Below are positions 13,501-24,600 of a DNA stretch of 64,000 nucleotides, in pieces. Below the pieces are notes generated by a model that had not been told where the DNA came from, made no database searches, and saw nothing but the letters and a program-made list of their open reading frames with translations. Each line of letters opens with the position of its first letter. The first letter of the stretch is position 1. Position numbers and translations under genes: made by a program. Source of the stretch: Chlorocebus sabaeus (lineage: Eukaryota; Chordata; Mammalia; Primates; Cercopithecidae); the NCBI RefSeq assembly GCF_047675955.1, contig NC_132911.1, positions 70,341,133 to 70,405,132 of the forward strand. The letters are read 5' to 3'.

Positions 13501-14447
13501 ACCCACAAAATCTATTCAACAGATATTTTCTGAACAGTTACTATCCAAGGTGCTGTGTGTCCTAGGCAGACCCAGATTCTACCCTCAAGAAAAATATAGT
13601 TTAGATATTCAAGAAATTCACGTAAAGGAAGAAAGCAATACATGACATAAAAGACTTCAGTGTTTACCAAAATGAAAGAATATGTAATAAAGGCTATAGA
13701 ATGGTCAGAGATGTCAGAAATAAATTTGCTGGATTCCCAAGAAGCTCTCACTGTGCAGGAGAGCTAGGTTAGATCATTATGGCTCACAACCTGCTCTCAG
13801 CTAGAAAGATCCTGGACCCAGAGACAGTCAAATCCAAGGAGATTGGCATACATGCACACCAAGCTTACCAGGGATTGAAAAACCAAAAGGCCAATGACTA
13901 TGTGAACTGGATAATTATGATTTAAAGATGGGCCCAGAGTAAAGGGATCTGGATGGTACTGGAGATACTTCAGTCACACAACACAAATGTGCAAGCCAGA
14001 CTTCCAACAGAGCCTTTCTCTCCAAGAGCATAGACCGGATGCAGTATTTCTCATTCTTAGACAGTATTGGATAAATAAGGATCTGGTAGATATAGATATA
14101 TGCTATCAATGGTAACTATTATGAGATTTCAGAAAGTTAAAAGGTTGCATTCAGCCATAAACATCAAGGGACACTTTATGGAAGAAGTGGTAGTCCGACA
14201 ATGTCTTTGAGATTGCTTAGAGTTTGCAGTGGTGACTTGGGGAAGAACATTGCAGACAGAGGGGAAAGCATGAACAAAGAAAGTGAGTGGTTTATTTTTG
14301 CTGGAATTCAGGGTATACAATGGAGGATAGTAGAAAGTTATGAGAGAAATTGGAACCAGATCATGGAGGGGTCTTGAAAGCTAGTTATGAAGTTTAAATG
14401 TTATTCTTTGTATAAAGGGGAGTCATCATAGCAGAAAGCATGATTAA

Positions 14448-14760
14448 GGCCCGGCATAGTGGCTCATGCCTATAATCCCAGCACTTTGGGAGGCTGAGGT
14501 GGGCAGATCACTTTTGGTCAGGAGTTCAAGACCAGCCTGGCCAATGTGGTGAAACCCCATCTCTACTAAAAATTCAAATATCAGCTGGGCGTGGTGGCAG
14601 GTGCCTGTAATCCTAGCTACTCAGAAGACTGAGGCAGGAGAATTGCCTGAACCTGGGAAGTGGAGGTTGCAATGAGTCGAGATCGCACCACTGCACTCCA
14701 GCCTGGGCGACAGAGCTAGACTCTGTATCAAAAAGAAAGAAAGGAAAGAAAAAAAAAAAA
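14448..14760 (+). mobile_element. Alu SINE with 8 bp target duplication
   Basis: A full-length Alu runs from GGCCCGGCATAGTGGCTCAT to an A-rich tail containing GAAAG units. CATGATTA flanks it at 14439-14446 and 14761-14768. Confidence 0.95.
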
Positions 14761-15310
14761 CATGATTAGAACTGTACTCTGAGAAAATTAACTTGGTTGC
14801 AGCGTGTGAGTTGGCGGGGAGGAGGGAATCCTGGCTGCAGAGGCCCTTGGGAAGCTACAAAATCTATATAGGAGTACTGAAACTAGGACAATATTGGTAT
14901 AGGTGGAGCAGAAAGAGACTTGAAGGTACAAACCAGGAAGTATCATAGCATTTTCCTTGGACACACACTCCAAAGCAAAATATAACCTATAACCCATGTA
15001 ACCCAAATATAATATAAAAGAAAATCATTCTTTATTTCTATGAAATTCTTCATTTATAAAGAACAGAACATTGGAAAACCATTGATTCATGTAGCCAATT
15101 TAATTGATTTTTAGATAGTCTAAATATCAAATTTGTTAAAAATGGAATTTCCAAAGCACCAACATAGTGGGTATCCAAATGGACAACTTCAGGGAAAAGA
15201 AAAAAATATCCTACATAAGTAAATGTTTTTCTTTCCCAAGACGACTAGGTGATTTCTCCAAATTGACTTTCTTTTAAATAGTTTCTAACACTAGCTAACC
15301 TAACTAATAG

Positions 15311-15544
15311 GAATGTTGCAGAAAACAGAAACAGGAGCTTTGTGAGAAGTTTGATTACCTGTACGGCATTTTGGAGGAGAGGAAGAATGAAATGACCCAA
15401 GTCATTACCCGAACCCAAGGAGAGAAACTGGAACACGTCCGTGCTCTGATCAAAAAGTATTCTGATCATTTGGAGAACGTCTCAAAGTTGGTTGAGTCAG
15501 GAATTCAGTTTATGGATGAGCCAGAAATGGCAGTGTTTCTGCAG
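15311..15544 (+). CDS. TRIM55: TRIM55 coiled-coil exon
   Basis: This 234 bp, phase-0 exon encodes 78 residues (about 202-279), from ECCRKQKQELCEKFDYLYG to PEMAVFLQ. It is the central coiled coil, with heptad-like hydrophobic spacing and charged K/E stretches, and the first part of the COS box that binds microtubules and myofibrils. The acceptor is AACTAATAG and the donor CAG|GTAAGT. One residue differs from human as I remember it: Gly where human has the first Glu in RTQEEK. The 333 bp intron that follows holds no recognisable element. Confidence 0.96.
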
Positions 15545-15877
15545 GTAAGTCTCTTTTTGGCACCAAAGTAACAACCCAAAAGGTGGGTGCTGGAAAATTA
15601 GTTATCACATTTTTATTATTTTATGTACATTTCAGTTTTTATTTATTTTACCAACTAAAATATAAACCCCATATACTTACATATTCATCTAACAACTTAA
15701 AAACCATGTCTGTGATACTGCTTAAATCTAAGAGGGTTCTGGTATAAGACAGCAGTTATTTATGACATTTAGAAACTAAGCTATAAGATTCTCAGAGTCA
15801 ACAAAGGAAATAATTGTCTTACCACTGTCTTTTATGGAAATGATTTAAGTAAGACTATCTTTTGTTTGCTTTCACAG

Positions 15878-15900
15878 AATGCCAAAACCCTGCTACAAAA
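15878..15900 (+). CDS. TRIM55: TRIM55 23 bp micro-exon (COS box)
   Basis: This very short exon encodes NAKTLLQ plus two bases of a Lys codon (about 280-287). The acceptor is TTGCTTTCACAG and the donor AA|GTAAGA. The split Lys codon is completed by the first base of the next exon, which keeps the frame into ISEASKAFQ. The length and phase make it unmistakable in context, although it is too short to stand out alone. Human has Lys where this copy has Gln at LLQ, from memory. Confidence 0.94.
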
Positions 15901-16002
15901 GTAAGAACTTTTTATTTTATGGAAAAATGCATATTTTCACCTTTACCCAAGGCTATCCAATTTTAAACAGTGATAGAAAGTGACAACTTGTCTTTGTTGC
16001 AG

Positions 16003-16127
16003 AATCTCCGAAGCATCAAAGGCATTTCAGATGGAGAAAGTAGAACATGGCTATGAGAACATGAACCACTTCACAGTCAACCTCAATAGGGAAGAAAAGA
16101 TAATACGTGAAATTGACTTTTACAGAG
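16003..16127 (+). CDS. TRIM55: TRIM55 COS-box exon
   Basis: This 125 bp exon lies 102 bp after the micro-exon. It completes the split Lys and encodes ISEASKAFQMEK to EEKIIREIDFYR (about 288-328), plus the first base of a Glu codon. It forms most of the COS (C-terminal subgroup one signature) box that targets MuRF and MID-type TRIM proteins to microtubules. The acceptor is CTTTGTTGCAG; the donor GAG|GTTTGT is weaker than its neighbours. Val replaces Ile of human in EKIEHGY, from memory. Confidence 0.95.
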
Positions 16128-16332
16128 GTTTGTTATTCTTTTGACCATTTGGCCGAAGCTGCAGGTGTGTGAAAGCTGCCAAAGAGTCGGGTGGGAGGAA
16201 AGCGGGGATTCAGAATCACCTCCAGAATCAGTCGACAACTTTACAAGGATCATATCCAATGTGAAGCTCTATTTCATTACAGGATCACATCGTTTGTTGA
16301 CGGTGTTCATTTAGCTTTGCATATATGGTGGC

Positions 16333-16631
16333 TTTTTTTTGTTGTTGTTTTTTAATGGACTTTCACTCTGTCGCCCAGGCTGGAGTGCAATGGCGCAATC
16401 TCAGCTCATTGCAACCCCCACCTCCCCGGTTCAAGTGATTCTCCTGCCTCAGCCTTCTGAGTAGTTGGGATTACAGGCACCAGCAACCACACCCGGCTAC
16501 TTTTTGTATTACTAGAGAAATAGGGTTTCTCCATGTTGGCCAAGCTGGTCTTGAACTTCTGACCTCAGGTGATCCACCTGCCTCAGCCTCCCAAAGTGCT
16601 GGGATTATAGGATGAGCCACTGTGCCCAGCC
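16333..16631 (-). mobile_element. Alu SINE, minus orientation
   Basis: A T-rich head with GTTGTT interruptions is followed by CACTCTGTCGCCCAGGCTGG and ends GAGCCACTGTGCCCAGCC. It is full length. Confidence 0.94.
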
Positions 16632-16882
16632 TGGTGTCTATTTTAATGTCAAGTTGAGTATTTGACTCTGGATAAGCAAATGCTTCATAATTGATGTAAT
16701 GATGATATCTCAACTTCAATGCTATACACAGCGTTAGCCAAAATGATATTAAGTGTCAGAGGAGCAAGGTTAAAGATGAGATAAAACCAATACATAAGAG
16801 GCATCTGAGATAGATATTGCAGCACATCAACCTAATCAAACTTGAGAGGATAAGAACAGTAACAACTCATAGAATAAGTCAC

Positions 16883-17169
16883 GGCCGGGCGCGGTGGCTC
16901 ACGCCTGTAATCCCAGCACTTTGGGAGGCCAAGGTGGGCGGATCACCTGAGGTCAGGAGTTTGAGAACAGCCTGGCCAACATGGTGAAACCCCGCCTCTA
17001 CTAAAAATACAAAAATTAGCTGGGCGTGACGGCCAACGCCTGTAGTCTCAGCTACTCGGGAGGCTGAGGCGGGAGAATCGCTTGAACCTGGAAGGTAGTG
17101 GTTGCAGAGAGCCGAGATTGTGCCACTGCACTCCAGATTGGGTGACAGAGCAAGACTCGGTCTAAAAAA

Positions 17170-17204
<35 letters not shown>

Positions 17205-17206
17205 AT
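16883..17206 (+). mobile_element. Alu SINE with 12 bp target duplication and AAAT tail
   Basis: The Alu starts GGCCGGGCGCGGTGGCTCAC, close to the young Alu consensus, and its tail has become about ten AAAT units. AGAATAAGTCAC flanks it exactly at 16871-16882 and 17207-17218. Confidence 0.97.
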
Positions 17207-17576
17207 AGAATAAGTCACAACCTGGACATAAACCTGGGTCTGTGTGATCAGTTATACTCCATGAGCTATAACCACATTCCTACCTTTTGGCCCAGAAATC
17301 CCATTTCTGAGATTTTATCCTGATTAAATAATTGAAAAGTGAAAAATAATCTTGGAGCTGACCAAAACTTTGATCACCTTGACTCAAGCTAGCCCATCTA
17401 GATGTTCACACCCCTCAGCTAGACCACTGGTAATGCTATGAGGCTGCACCAACATCCACAGACAAAATTTTAAAGGCAAATCTTCAGGACATATCTTTTT
17501 TTAAAATCGCTTAATATTGTCTGTCCTTAATGTCGCCTGAGGGAATATTAAGATCAGTGGGTCAGGAAAAGAGTCA

Positions 17577-17860
17577 CAGCATTCCAGCACTTCGGGAGGC
17601 CAAGGCGGGTGGATCACTTGAGGCCAGGAGTTTGAGACCAGCCTGACCAACATGGTGAAACCCCATCTCTACTAAAAATACAAAAATAATTAGCCAGGTG
17701 TGGTGGTGTATGCCTGTAATCCCAGCTACTCCAGAGGCTGAGGCAGGAGAATCACTTGAACCCAGGACGTGGAGGTTGCAGTGAGCCGAGATTGCACCAC
17801 TGCACTCCAGCCTGGGCGACAGAGCGAGACTCTGTCTCAAAAAATAATAAATAAATAAAT
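17577..17860 (+). mobile_element. 5'-truncated Alu SINE
   Basis: The Alu begins only at the CCAGCACTTCGGGAGGCC block, so roughly the first 30 bases are missing. It ends in an AAAT-rich tail. The duplication AAAAGAGTCA flanks it at 17567-17576 and 17861-17870, so the truncation occurred at insertion. Confidence 0.94.
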
Positions 17861-18343
17861 AAAAGAGTCATGACATTAATTATAGCAAAAGTCAGTATTC
17901 ACTGAACAACAGAGATAGAAAGCTAAAATGACAGAAGGGTTTTGTATGTTTTCTAAGATAGGGAAGAGAGTTGCACTTCCATTTAATGTGACAGAGATAA
18001 ATAAGTGGCAATCCCAGGCCTCTGGGAGCTTGTAGATGTGGCAGACTGTAATAAAAATGAGGACGGGCTCTGGAAGGTGAGGGGCATGATGCACAGCAGA
18101 GGTGAAGACTTTGTACTGGGGAGGAGAACAAGGAAGATGGGGATGGTTCCTTCACATGTGTCCAGTCCACATTCCACTAGAAGCACAAAGTCCTGGCACG
18201 GCACACTTGGACCACTGTCAAATGTCTGTGGGAGAGAACTTCCCTAGCCTTGACCTTAATTGGGGCTATAAGCGCTGGCCATTAACTGTGTCCATGGCTG
18301 CAGGGATAGTTATAACAATTTACAAGATACCTTACCTTACCAG

Positions 18344-18594
18344 AAGATGAAGATGAAGAAGAAGAAGAAGGCAGAGAAGGAGAAAGAGAAGGAGAAGGAG
18401 AAGTGGGAGGAGAAGCAGTAGAAGTGGAAGAGGTAGAAATTGTTCAAGCAGAGTTTCCAGGAGAAGATGAAAGCCCAGAAAAAGCTTCAGAGCTCTCTGA
18501 GGTGGAGCTGCAGGCTGCCCCTGGGGCACTTCCAGTTTTCTCTCCAGAGCCACCTTCAGCCCTGCCACCTGCTGTGGATGCCCCTGTGACACAG
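18344..18594 (+). CDS. TRIM55: TRIM55 acidic-tail exon
   Basis: This 251 bp exon starts with two bases of a split Glu codon and encodes about residues 329-412. A Glu/Asp/Gly-rich run (EDEDEEEEEG and repeated GE units) is followed by a Pro-rich segment ending DAPVTQ. This is the acidic C-terminal region characteristic of MuRF proteins. The acidic run is encoded by imperfect GAA/GGA repeats. The acceptor is CCTTACCTTACCAG and the donor CAG|GTAACC, phase 0. There are several differences from remembered human sequence (for example IVQAEF for NVQTEF), as expected for a fast-evolving tail. Exon skipping after this one joins VTQ directly to the last exon in the 452-residue isoform. Confidence 0.94.
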
Positions 18595-18872
18595 GTAACC
18601 CCCACTGAGTCTCTTTCTGCAGGGCACATTGGTGTGTCTTCTTACTGAATAGCCTAAACAATTTACCCTATTCTGCCTTAAGAAAAAGATATGCCAGACA
18701 TTTGTATGTAGTAGACAAAAGATTTCAGGACAGTTCCCATGTCGGGGAGAAAAGTCCTCTAGGTGATTCAACAGATTCTTCGTTGTTGTTGTTAGTTAAC
18801 AAAACTTAATTTAATACAACTTTCCCACCAGTAATGCCCTCAGATCTGAGGCAATCTTTGTCTGGAAATCAT

Positions 18873-18878
18873 ATGTGT

Positions 18879-18910
<32 letters not shown>
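18873..18910. repeat. (TG)n microsatellite
   Basis: An alternating TG run with one TA interruption, followed by TCATATCTGTGTG. Confidence 0.95.
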
Positions 18911-19315
18911 TCATATCTGTGTGTCATATTAATTCATTGAGAGCTGATATCATAGGAACTGGGTCTGCTCTTTGCTACTTAGTGAATGTAGATGTAAGGT
19001 ATAGGATGAGAAATAAATAGCACATAGGGTAAGAAATAAAAGTGATTATACTTTCAGAACTTTGAACTTTCTATAGATAATTGAGGGGGTAAATAGAGAA
19101 ACTACACTAATTTATGTTCCTGTTGCTTACCCTGAAATACAATTTATGTATTTTTCCTTCAGTGAGCAAACAATGAAGCCTGGTTTTCTATGAATTTGTC
19201 ATTTGATGAGATTGTGTGTTGACAGAATTGTTTAAAACGTATCTTAGGAAATAAGCTCACCCCAGATGCTGCATCTAATTGTTTGACCTCATGTTTCTAA
19301 TATGTCACTGTCCAG

Positions 19316-19441
19316 TTTTCAAGCCCTAGTGCAGATTCCATGACACTTCAGCAGACAGGATCACAACCTGTTGAGTTTGCAGGCAGTGCAGACTCATCAG
19401 AGAGGAGTCCTGCTTCCACTACTGCTTTTGAAGTGGATTGA
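19316..19441 (+). CDS. TRIM55: Candidate alternative TRIM55 terminal exon (41 codons + stop)
   Basis: This lies in the 1.4 kb intron between the acidic-tail exon and the 288 bp exon. A plausible branch point (TTTCTAAT), a moderate pyrimidine tract and CTGTCCAG precede an open frame. Joined in phase 0 to VTQ, it reads FSSPSADSMTLQQTG and on to STTAFEVD before TGA at 19439. The composition (Ser/Pro/Thr-rich, acidic end) resembles the rest of the MuRF C-terminus rather than random intron. It is not part of the 548, 540, 452 or 241 residue isoforms as I remember them. I see no AATAAA shortly after it, so it could be a poison exon or a decayed ancestral exon. This is inference only. Confidence 0.45.
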   Translation, partial: FSSPSADSMTLQQTGSQPVEFAGSADSSERSPASTTAFEVD

Positions 19442-20004
19442 AACTCCAGAGGGGTATCTTAGAGACGGAATTGTATTTCCATGCTCTGTCTCCACAGGAA
19501 ACCAGGCTAAAATGACATTTAAAGTCTAGAATTTTTCAATTCTGAGCATTCCAGTTGTACTAAAATTGAAAAAGGTATAGTAACTAAGTGAGGGTGGGAC
19601 TTGATCAATAAGATTAATTTTTGTTTTTTTATAATGAGGCTTTGGGGACTCACATATAATGCCAACAAATTATTCTAGTCAATAGTTTGACCCTTTTCCC
19701 ATGTCTGATATTTTATAAGCAACATTCACTGAGGTTTCTGCTTTCTGCCTACCTGGGCTCCCAACAAGTGAAAGACAAGCTCAGAAAAGAAGAGGGCACA
19801 CATCCAGATGCTGGACAGAGGGGCACTGTGGACACCATTCTGCCCTTAGTGCTTCTGGAGGGTGGGATGAACTAAAACGGCCACCAAGGCACTGCATGCA
19901 GGGAGCGCGCAGTGTTCAAACCCAAAGGGAACTAAAATCGACTGCTTTTTCTTCTTCTTCTTTTTTTTTTTTTTTTACTTTTGAATTTATCTGTTCTGAT
20001 TAAG

Positions 20005-20292
20005 GGGGAGGTTGTGCCCACTGGCTCTGAGCAGACCACAGAGTCTGAAACTCCAGTCCCTGCAGCAGCGGAAACTGCGGATCCCTTGTTTTACCCTAGT
20101 TGGTATAAAGGCCAAACCCGGAAAGCCACCACCAACCCACCTTGCACCCCAGGGAGCGAAGGTCTGGGGCAAATAGGGCCTCCAGGTTCTGAGGATTCGA
20201 ATGTGCAGAAGGCAGAAGTGGCAGCAGCCGCAACGAGTGAGAGGGCAGCTGTGAGTGGTAAGGAAACTAGTGCGCCTGCAGCTACTTCTCAG
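20005..20292 (+). CDS. TRIM55: TRIM55 Ser/Ala/Pro-rich C-terminal exon
   Basis: This 288 bp, phase-0 exon encodes 96 residues (about 413-508), from GEVVPTGSEQTTESE through LFYPSWYKGQTRKAT to ETSAPAATSQ. It is the region absent from the short 452-residue isoform, which fits a cassette of exactly 96 codons. The acceptor is CTGATTAAG with an upstream long T-run; the donor is CAG|GTTAGT. The region is low-complexity apart from the aromatic FYPSWY block, which probably marks a short conserved motif. No catalytic function is expected; it is a protein-interaction tail. Reading through the donor would add only 14 residues before a stop. Confidence 0.94.
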
Positions 20293-21593
20293 GTTAGTGA
20301 TGATGCACTTGTGTCTATGTTTTCCCGCGCCCCCTAGGGTCCCACTGGAACAGGCCACAGCAAGAAGAAAAAGGGCTTTCAAAGGGGCAGAGAGAAACCT
20401 CAGCCAGGGGAAAAGTACAGAAATGACTCATCCCCCAAATGTTGGCTTGTTTTGAGCTCTATATAAAAGAAAACATAAAACAAAACAAATTTGAGTTCAC
20501 TCTGCTGGTGCGTGGTGACCTCACACCTGGCTTCCCAGGGGAGGGGCGCAAGTGAGCCTGGCCCTTAGGCATGCTGCTGAGCGCTGCTTCCTCTGCAGTG
20601 ACTGGCTGTGTCCCTCCCTAGTCCTCCTTACCAATGGCCACTTGCCTTTGCTCAGCCTTCCCTGTGTCCTCCTTGGGCTTCCAAAGACTAATCCCCTGCT
20701 TTTGTGTCATTCCCAGCAACCCCCAAGGAGCACACTTGAATTGAGTTTTAAGTCTGTTCTGGAGAATAACCTCTGATTCATGGATTCTTGGAGTGTGCTT
20801 GCTACAGCTAGACAGAGACAGTGTTGGCTTGATTAAACCTGTGCTTCCTAAGCATGTGCTCCTGGAAATGGAAAAAGCACAGGTGCTTCCCCATAGAGAT
20901 TTTTTTCAAGAGACTCTTTCTTTATATAATGAGTTTGAAGTCCATGTCTTCTCCCTAACACTTGGTTAGATGTTTGCATATCTCGAAGAGTCCACAGAAG
21001 AAATCTTTTACAATTTCTTCACAAGGAAGAATGTTCATGGTGACTCCATACTCATGAGCATTCTTAAATGATGTGTGAGGTGTGAATGTTGCCCAGTCAA
21101 GAGGCTGCCTGAAAGCACTCTCCAGTTTCATGCTCCTGGGTCATTAGGTGATTGATTATGAACCACAAACAACGTGTTCTCAAAAATCAGAAAATGACTT
21201 ATTATTTTGTTTGTATCTGCTCAAGTAGACTTCAGTTCCAGGAGGTAATAAAAGGAAATGATTTTGGAAAATTAAAAGTAACATGGTTTGGGGTTGGATG
21301 TTTATTTTCACAGATAAAAGTGACAAAAATAAATGTTTGGTGTGAAGAAATCTTTTGAGGTAGTTTTTAGGTAAAAGATGCAGTAGACTGATTATTTCTA
21401 GAAAATGTATGGCAATTCTTATACATGGTGGTAGAAGCTGAGTGCGGAGGGGCTGTTTTCTGAAAACAGCAATGCACTACCCCATGAAGAGCATGCAGTA
21501 GGGCTCAAACCAAAACGAAAAGTCCATTGAAATAATGTTGAAAATAATTATTTGTGATAATATCAGTGAAGCTTTCTTCTTGTTTTCTCACAG

Positions 21594-21681
21594 GAGTTAG
21601 TAATCTGCCTAGCGCTTTTGGCTTTTCTTATACTTCACTACATCTGGAGTCAGATTCAGTGCTTGATTTTTACTTTAATGG
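21594..21681 (+). CDS. TRIM55: TRIM55 cassette exon encoding a hydrophobic C-terminus
   Basis: This 88 bp exon lies between CTTGTTTTCTCACAG and a G|GTAGGA donor. In phase 0 after TSQ it reads ELVICLALLAFLILHY and continues hydrophobically to FTLM, plus one base. That extra base shifts the shared last exon so that it reads D-W-I-stop. The result is 508 + 29 + 3 = 540 residues, exactly the length I remember for human TRIM55 isoform 2. The roughly 20-residue apolar segment with few charges looks like a membrane anchor at the extreme C-terminus (a tail anchor). That this isoform sits in a membrane is inference; the hydrophobicity and frame arithmetic are seen directly. Confidence 0.85.
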
Positions 21682-24600
21682 GTAGGAAATATTTTCTTTT
21701 CCCTTGACTAACATTTCACATAGTTTCTTCCATAATGTTCCTCTTCTGTAGGCCCAGAGATTAATTTCTCCCCAAATCTTGAGGCTCAGTCCTCCCAAAA
21801 TAACATTGTTCTCAGATTATACTGGAGGTCTCAAGCTCCCACAATGCAACTGCCTCAAGACCTCTTCCTGAGGAGAATTGCTCCATTATCTATTCCTGCA
21901 TGGAGGGGAACCTTGACCGAGAACAGTGACTCCATGGGCAATTATTCAGTAATCCAGGAGGAGCAAACCCTCCAGAATGGTCATTAGGGGAGACCAGTTT
22001 CAAATGTCCATAATGCCGTGAGGACTTACTGCTTGTAGAGAAAGGAGCAGCAAAGGACTTCTGCAGGAAAATGCAGGTTTCCATAGATTAAGAAGAAGCA
22101 TTTCATCTGCTTACACCAGAGATGCCCAGGAGGTGGCCAAGTGACTCCTGGTGGGATGCTGTTCTAGGCAGTTCCTATGCAGGTGAGCAGGTGGGTTCTC
22201 TTTGAATCCTCAGACTCTACAGAATTTCTCCTGGGAGAGGAGGTCCCTGAGAGAAAGATGCCCTGAACGAAGAATTATCTGGGGAATTGCAACCACATGA
22301 GACCTGAATGAATTAACAGCGAGAGGATCAATGTGCACTTACCAGCCATCAGGAATTAGAACCAAAGAACTAAGCCATAAAGTCATCAAGCAGTCTGTGT
22401 ATATTATTTTCTAGTCACCCTTCTCATAGCCAAGCCTTTGCTTGATTGCTGTTATGAGATTTGCTTGAGGACTGACATCCTAATCCTTTAATACCCTTTT
22501 GAAATTTCTCAGTTTAATTAATAATATTTAAAGAGCCCAACTTCCATGTACTTTTGTGTAAATGACCCTGCTAGGCCTGAGACCCAGCTCCCTGTGCCTG
22601 TAACTCACAGGCAGTTCAGGGTCAGTGGTGCTCAAAGGCCTCAGCTATTTCTGGCTCACTGACTTTTCCCTGGGTTGACATTGACTCTTCTGGAAGCTCC
22701 CATCATAGACTTTCTGCCTCGTTAGCCATGTGCTTAGCAATGGCGGTGGTGTCTCCATTGGTCTCTGCCGTGTCTGCAACTGTGTGTGAGCAGGACCTGC
22801 CCGCAATGTCAGCTGGAAACCTGTGCACCCTAGAGTGTCCCGAGTGTCCTTACAGTCTGCTCAGCTGCTCAACAACTCCAGACATTATCTTTGGTAAAGA
22901 AGAGTGGGAGGATGTATTGGCCATGGACTCAGGGGGGCAAATGGTGAGAGAGAAAACTCCATGCTTTATTGGAACCAGGACCTAATTGTGGATCTGAATA
23001 ATTGTCTGAAGGGTTCTGTTTACAGTCCGAGAATTCGGGTTTGGGGCTTTGTCACTACATATATGTCTTGTATTGCTTCTCTGAGGCTGCAGAGGGAGTG
23101 TCATGCTTCAAGGCTGCCATCCATTGAGCCCATGTCATGTATGCTGACATCCACATGCCTGCCTGGGGAGAGGAGGGTGGGTCAGGTGGAGCAGGTGCGG
23201 GGAGGGTGTTGACATCCAGTATTGCAAAGAACCTTGCTGTATAGTTCTTGGTGTTTGAGGAAGGGCCTTTCACATGGAGAAGGACACCTATTCATGATGG
23301 AGTACTACTCTTTGATCCCAGAAATGGGACATGGGCAGGTTGATAGAGACCTCGCTATAGCAGCAAATTCCCAGCCTCTGAGAATTTTTTGCAGGCCTGA
23401 TTCAGCTTCACCACTTCAGAACCCAGTTTACCTGATTCGTATTTGTCCTGTTCAAGGTTAGAGTGTTGGAATTTCACTTTTCATCACTAGGCTTACCTTG
23501 AACATTTAGGATGTGGTAAGAGTTCTCCTTGATTCAGTGGTGGTCTTCTCTCTCTTTACTAGGTGGTCCCATGTCAGAGTAATATTGCCTTTAAAACTCA
23601 GAAGCATCTCAGGCTCACTTGCTGACCTGTAAACTATATTCAGCCCACAACAGCTGAACTGCAAACCCTTTAGAAGCAAATGCTCTCTTTCTTGGTGCTT
23701 TCCTCATATCCATGTACACAGTGAAACATGCCCTTGATTTTACTGCCTGTGGTTTCTGGTGCTGAACAATTTCTACTTTATCATGTACCTTCCCTCTTCA
23801 CCCAAGTACACAGGCAAAAAACCTTTCATGGCAAAAAACAAATGTCAGCTTCCTCTACCAGTGATGGACACGGCCACTACTTCTTGTTAGATCAGAAGAG
23901 TGTTGTAGCTCCCCCTTGGGCATTCTCTAAGAAAAAGCAAGGTTTGGATTCAGTCTTGTGGTGAATTTGAACTCATCAAAGGCCCCAGTTTCCTCGGGCT
24001 TCTACAGGATGCACTTGGAACCTCCGCGCACCCCAGTCCTCCCAGAAAACTGTGCAAAGTCCTCACTCGTGAACTGATCTTTATCTGCAGAGTCATCCTC
24101 TCAGTTTCTGCCCTTCTCAGCCAGGCCCGCTGTGTTCTCAGACAATGCAAAGAGAGTTTGGTAGAAGTAAACTTTGATTTACTTCATATGTTAATTTTAA
24201 AATTTATTTTGAAAGAATTACACCGTGCCCTAGTCAACCTCAGAAAACAAGGCATGAATAAGGTGGGAGAAGGATGCTGTGAGACGGGTTGACTGCCTTG
24301 GAAGCAATCTCTGTAAGGCCGTTTCTCTCGGGCATGCCTTCTTATGGCCATTGCTTTTCCAGTCTGCTTCCACCCCCCACCCACTCCCCATGGACAGTTG
24401 GGCATTTTATTGGGGCTATGTGTGGCAATTAAATTGTTATAGAGGTGGGAGCAGCAGCAATGAAAGCCCCCTCCCAGTTCTCCTTCCTCCCTTTCCGGTG
24501 CAGCTTAGTGGCCTCACCTGGAAGAATTTGCCCAAACCATTTAGTGGGAGCTAAGCAGGGAACAGGCGTTTCCAGAGAAATGTGTCTTTATTTGTTAGAT

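Larger units (their letters stand above)
2132..15310 (+). other. TRIM55 13.2 kb intron
   Basis: This intron holds Alus at 3391, 10662, 13183 and 14448, a MER2 at 4869, MIRs near 2935, 3713 and 6965, an L1 3' remnant at 11676 and a TTTC microsatellite at 8701. Around 8420-8545 there is a degraded ancient-repeat-like stretch, and at 14110-14420 another old mammalian repeat-like stretch that I cannot name. I see no exon signal with coding support between 2132 and 15310. Confidence 0.8.
16128..18343 (+). other. TRIM55 intron with three Alus
   Basis: This 2.2 kb intron is largely Alu sequence (16333, 16883, 17577). The remainder shows no recognisable feature. Confidence 0.85.

Noticed and set aside
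20293..20337. Read-through of the 288 bp TRIM55 exon into the intron, adding 14 residues
   Set aside because: The CAG|GTTAGT donor is adequate and the exon is exactly 96 codons, fitting the known isoforms; no poly(A) signal supports termination here.
22728..22985. Cys-containing 85-codon frame in the last TRIM55 intron
   Set aside because: No zinc-finger spacing or known motif; no splice signals joining it to TRIM55 in frame.
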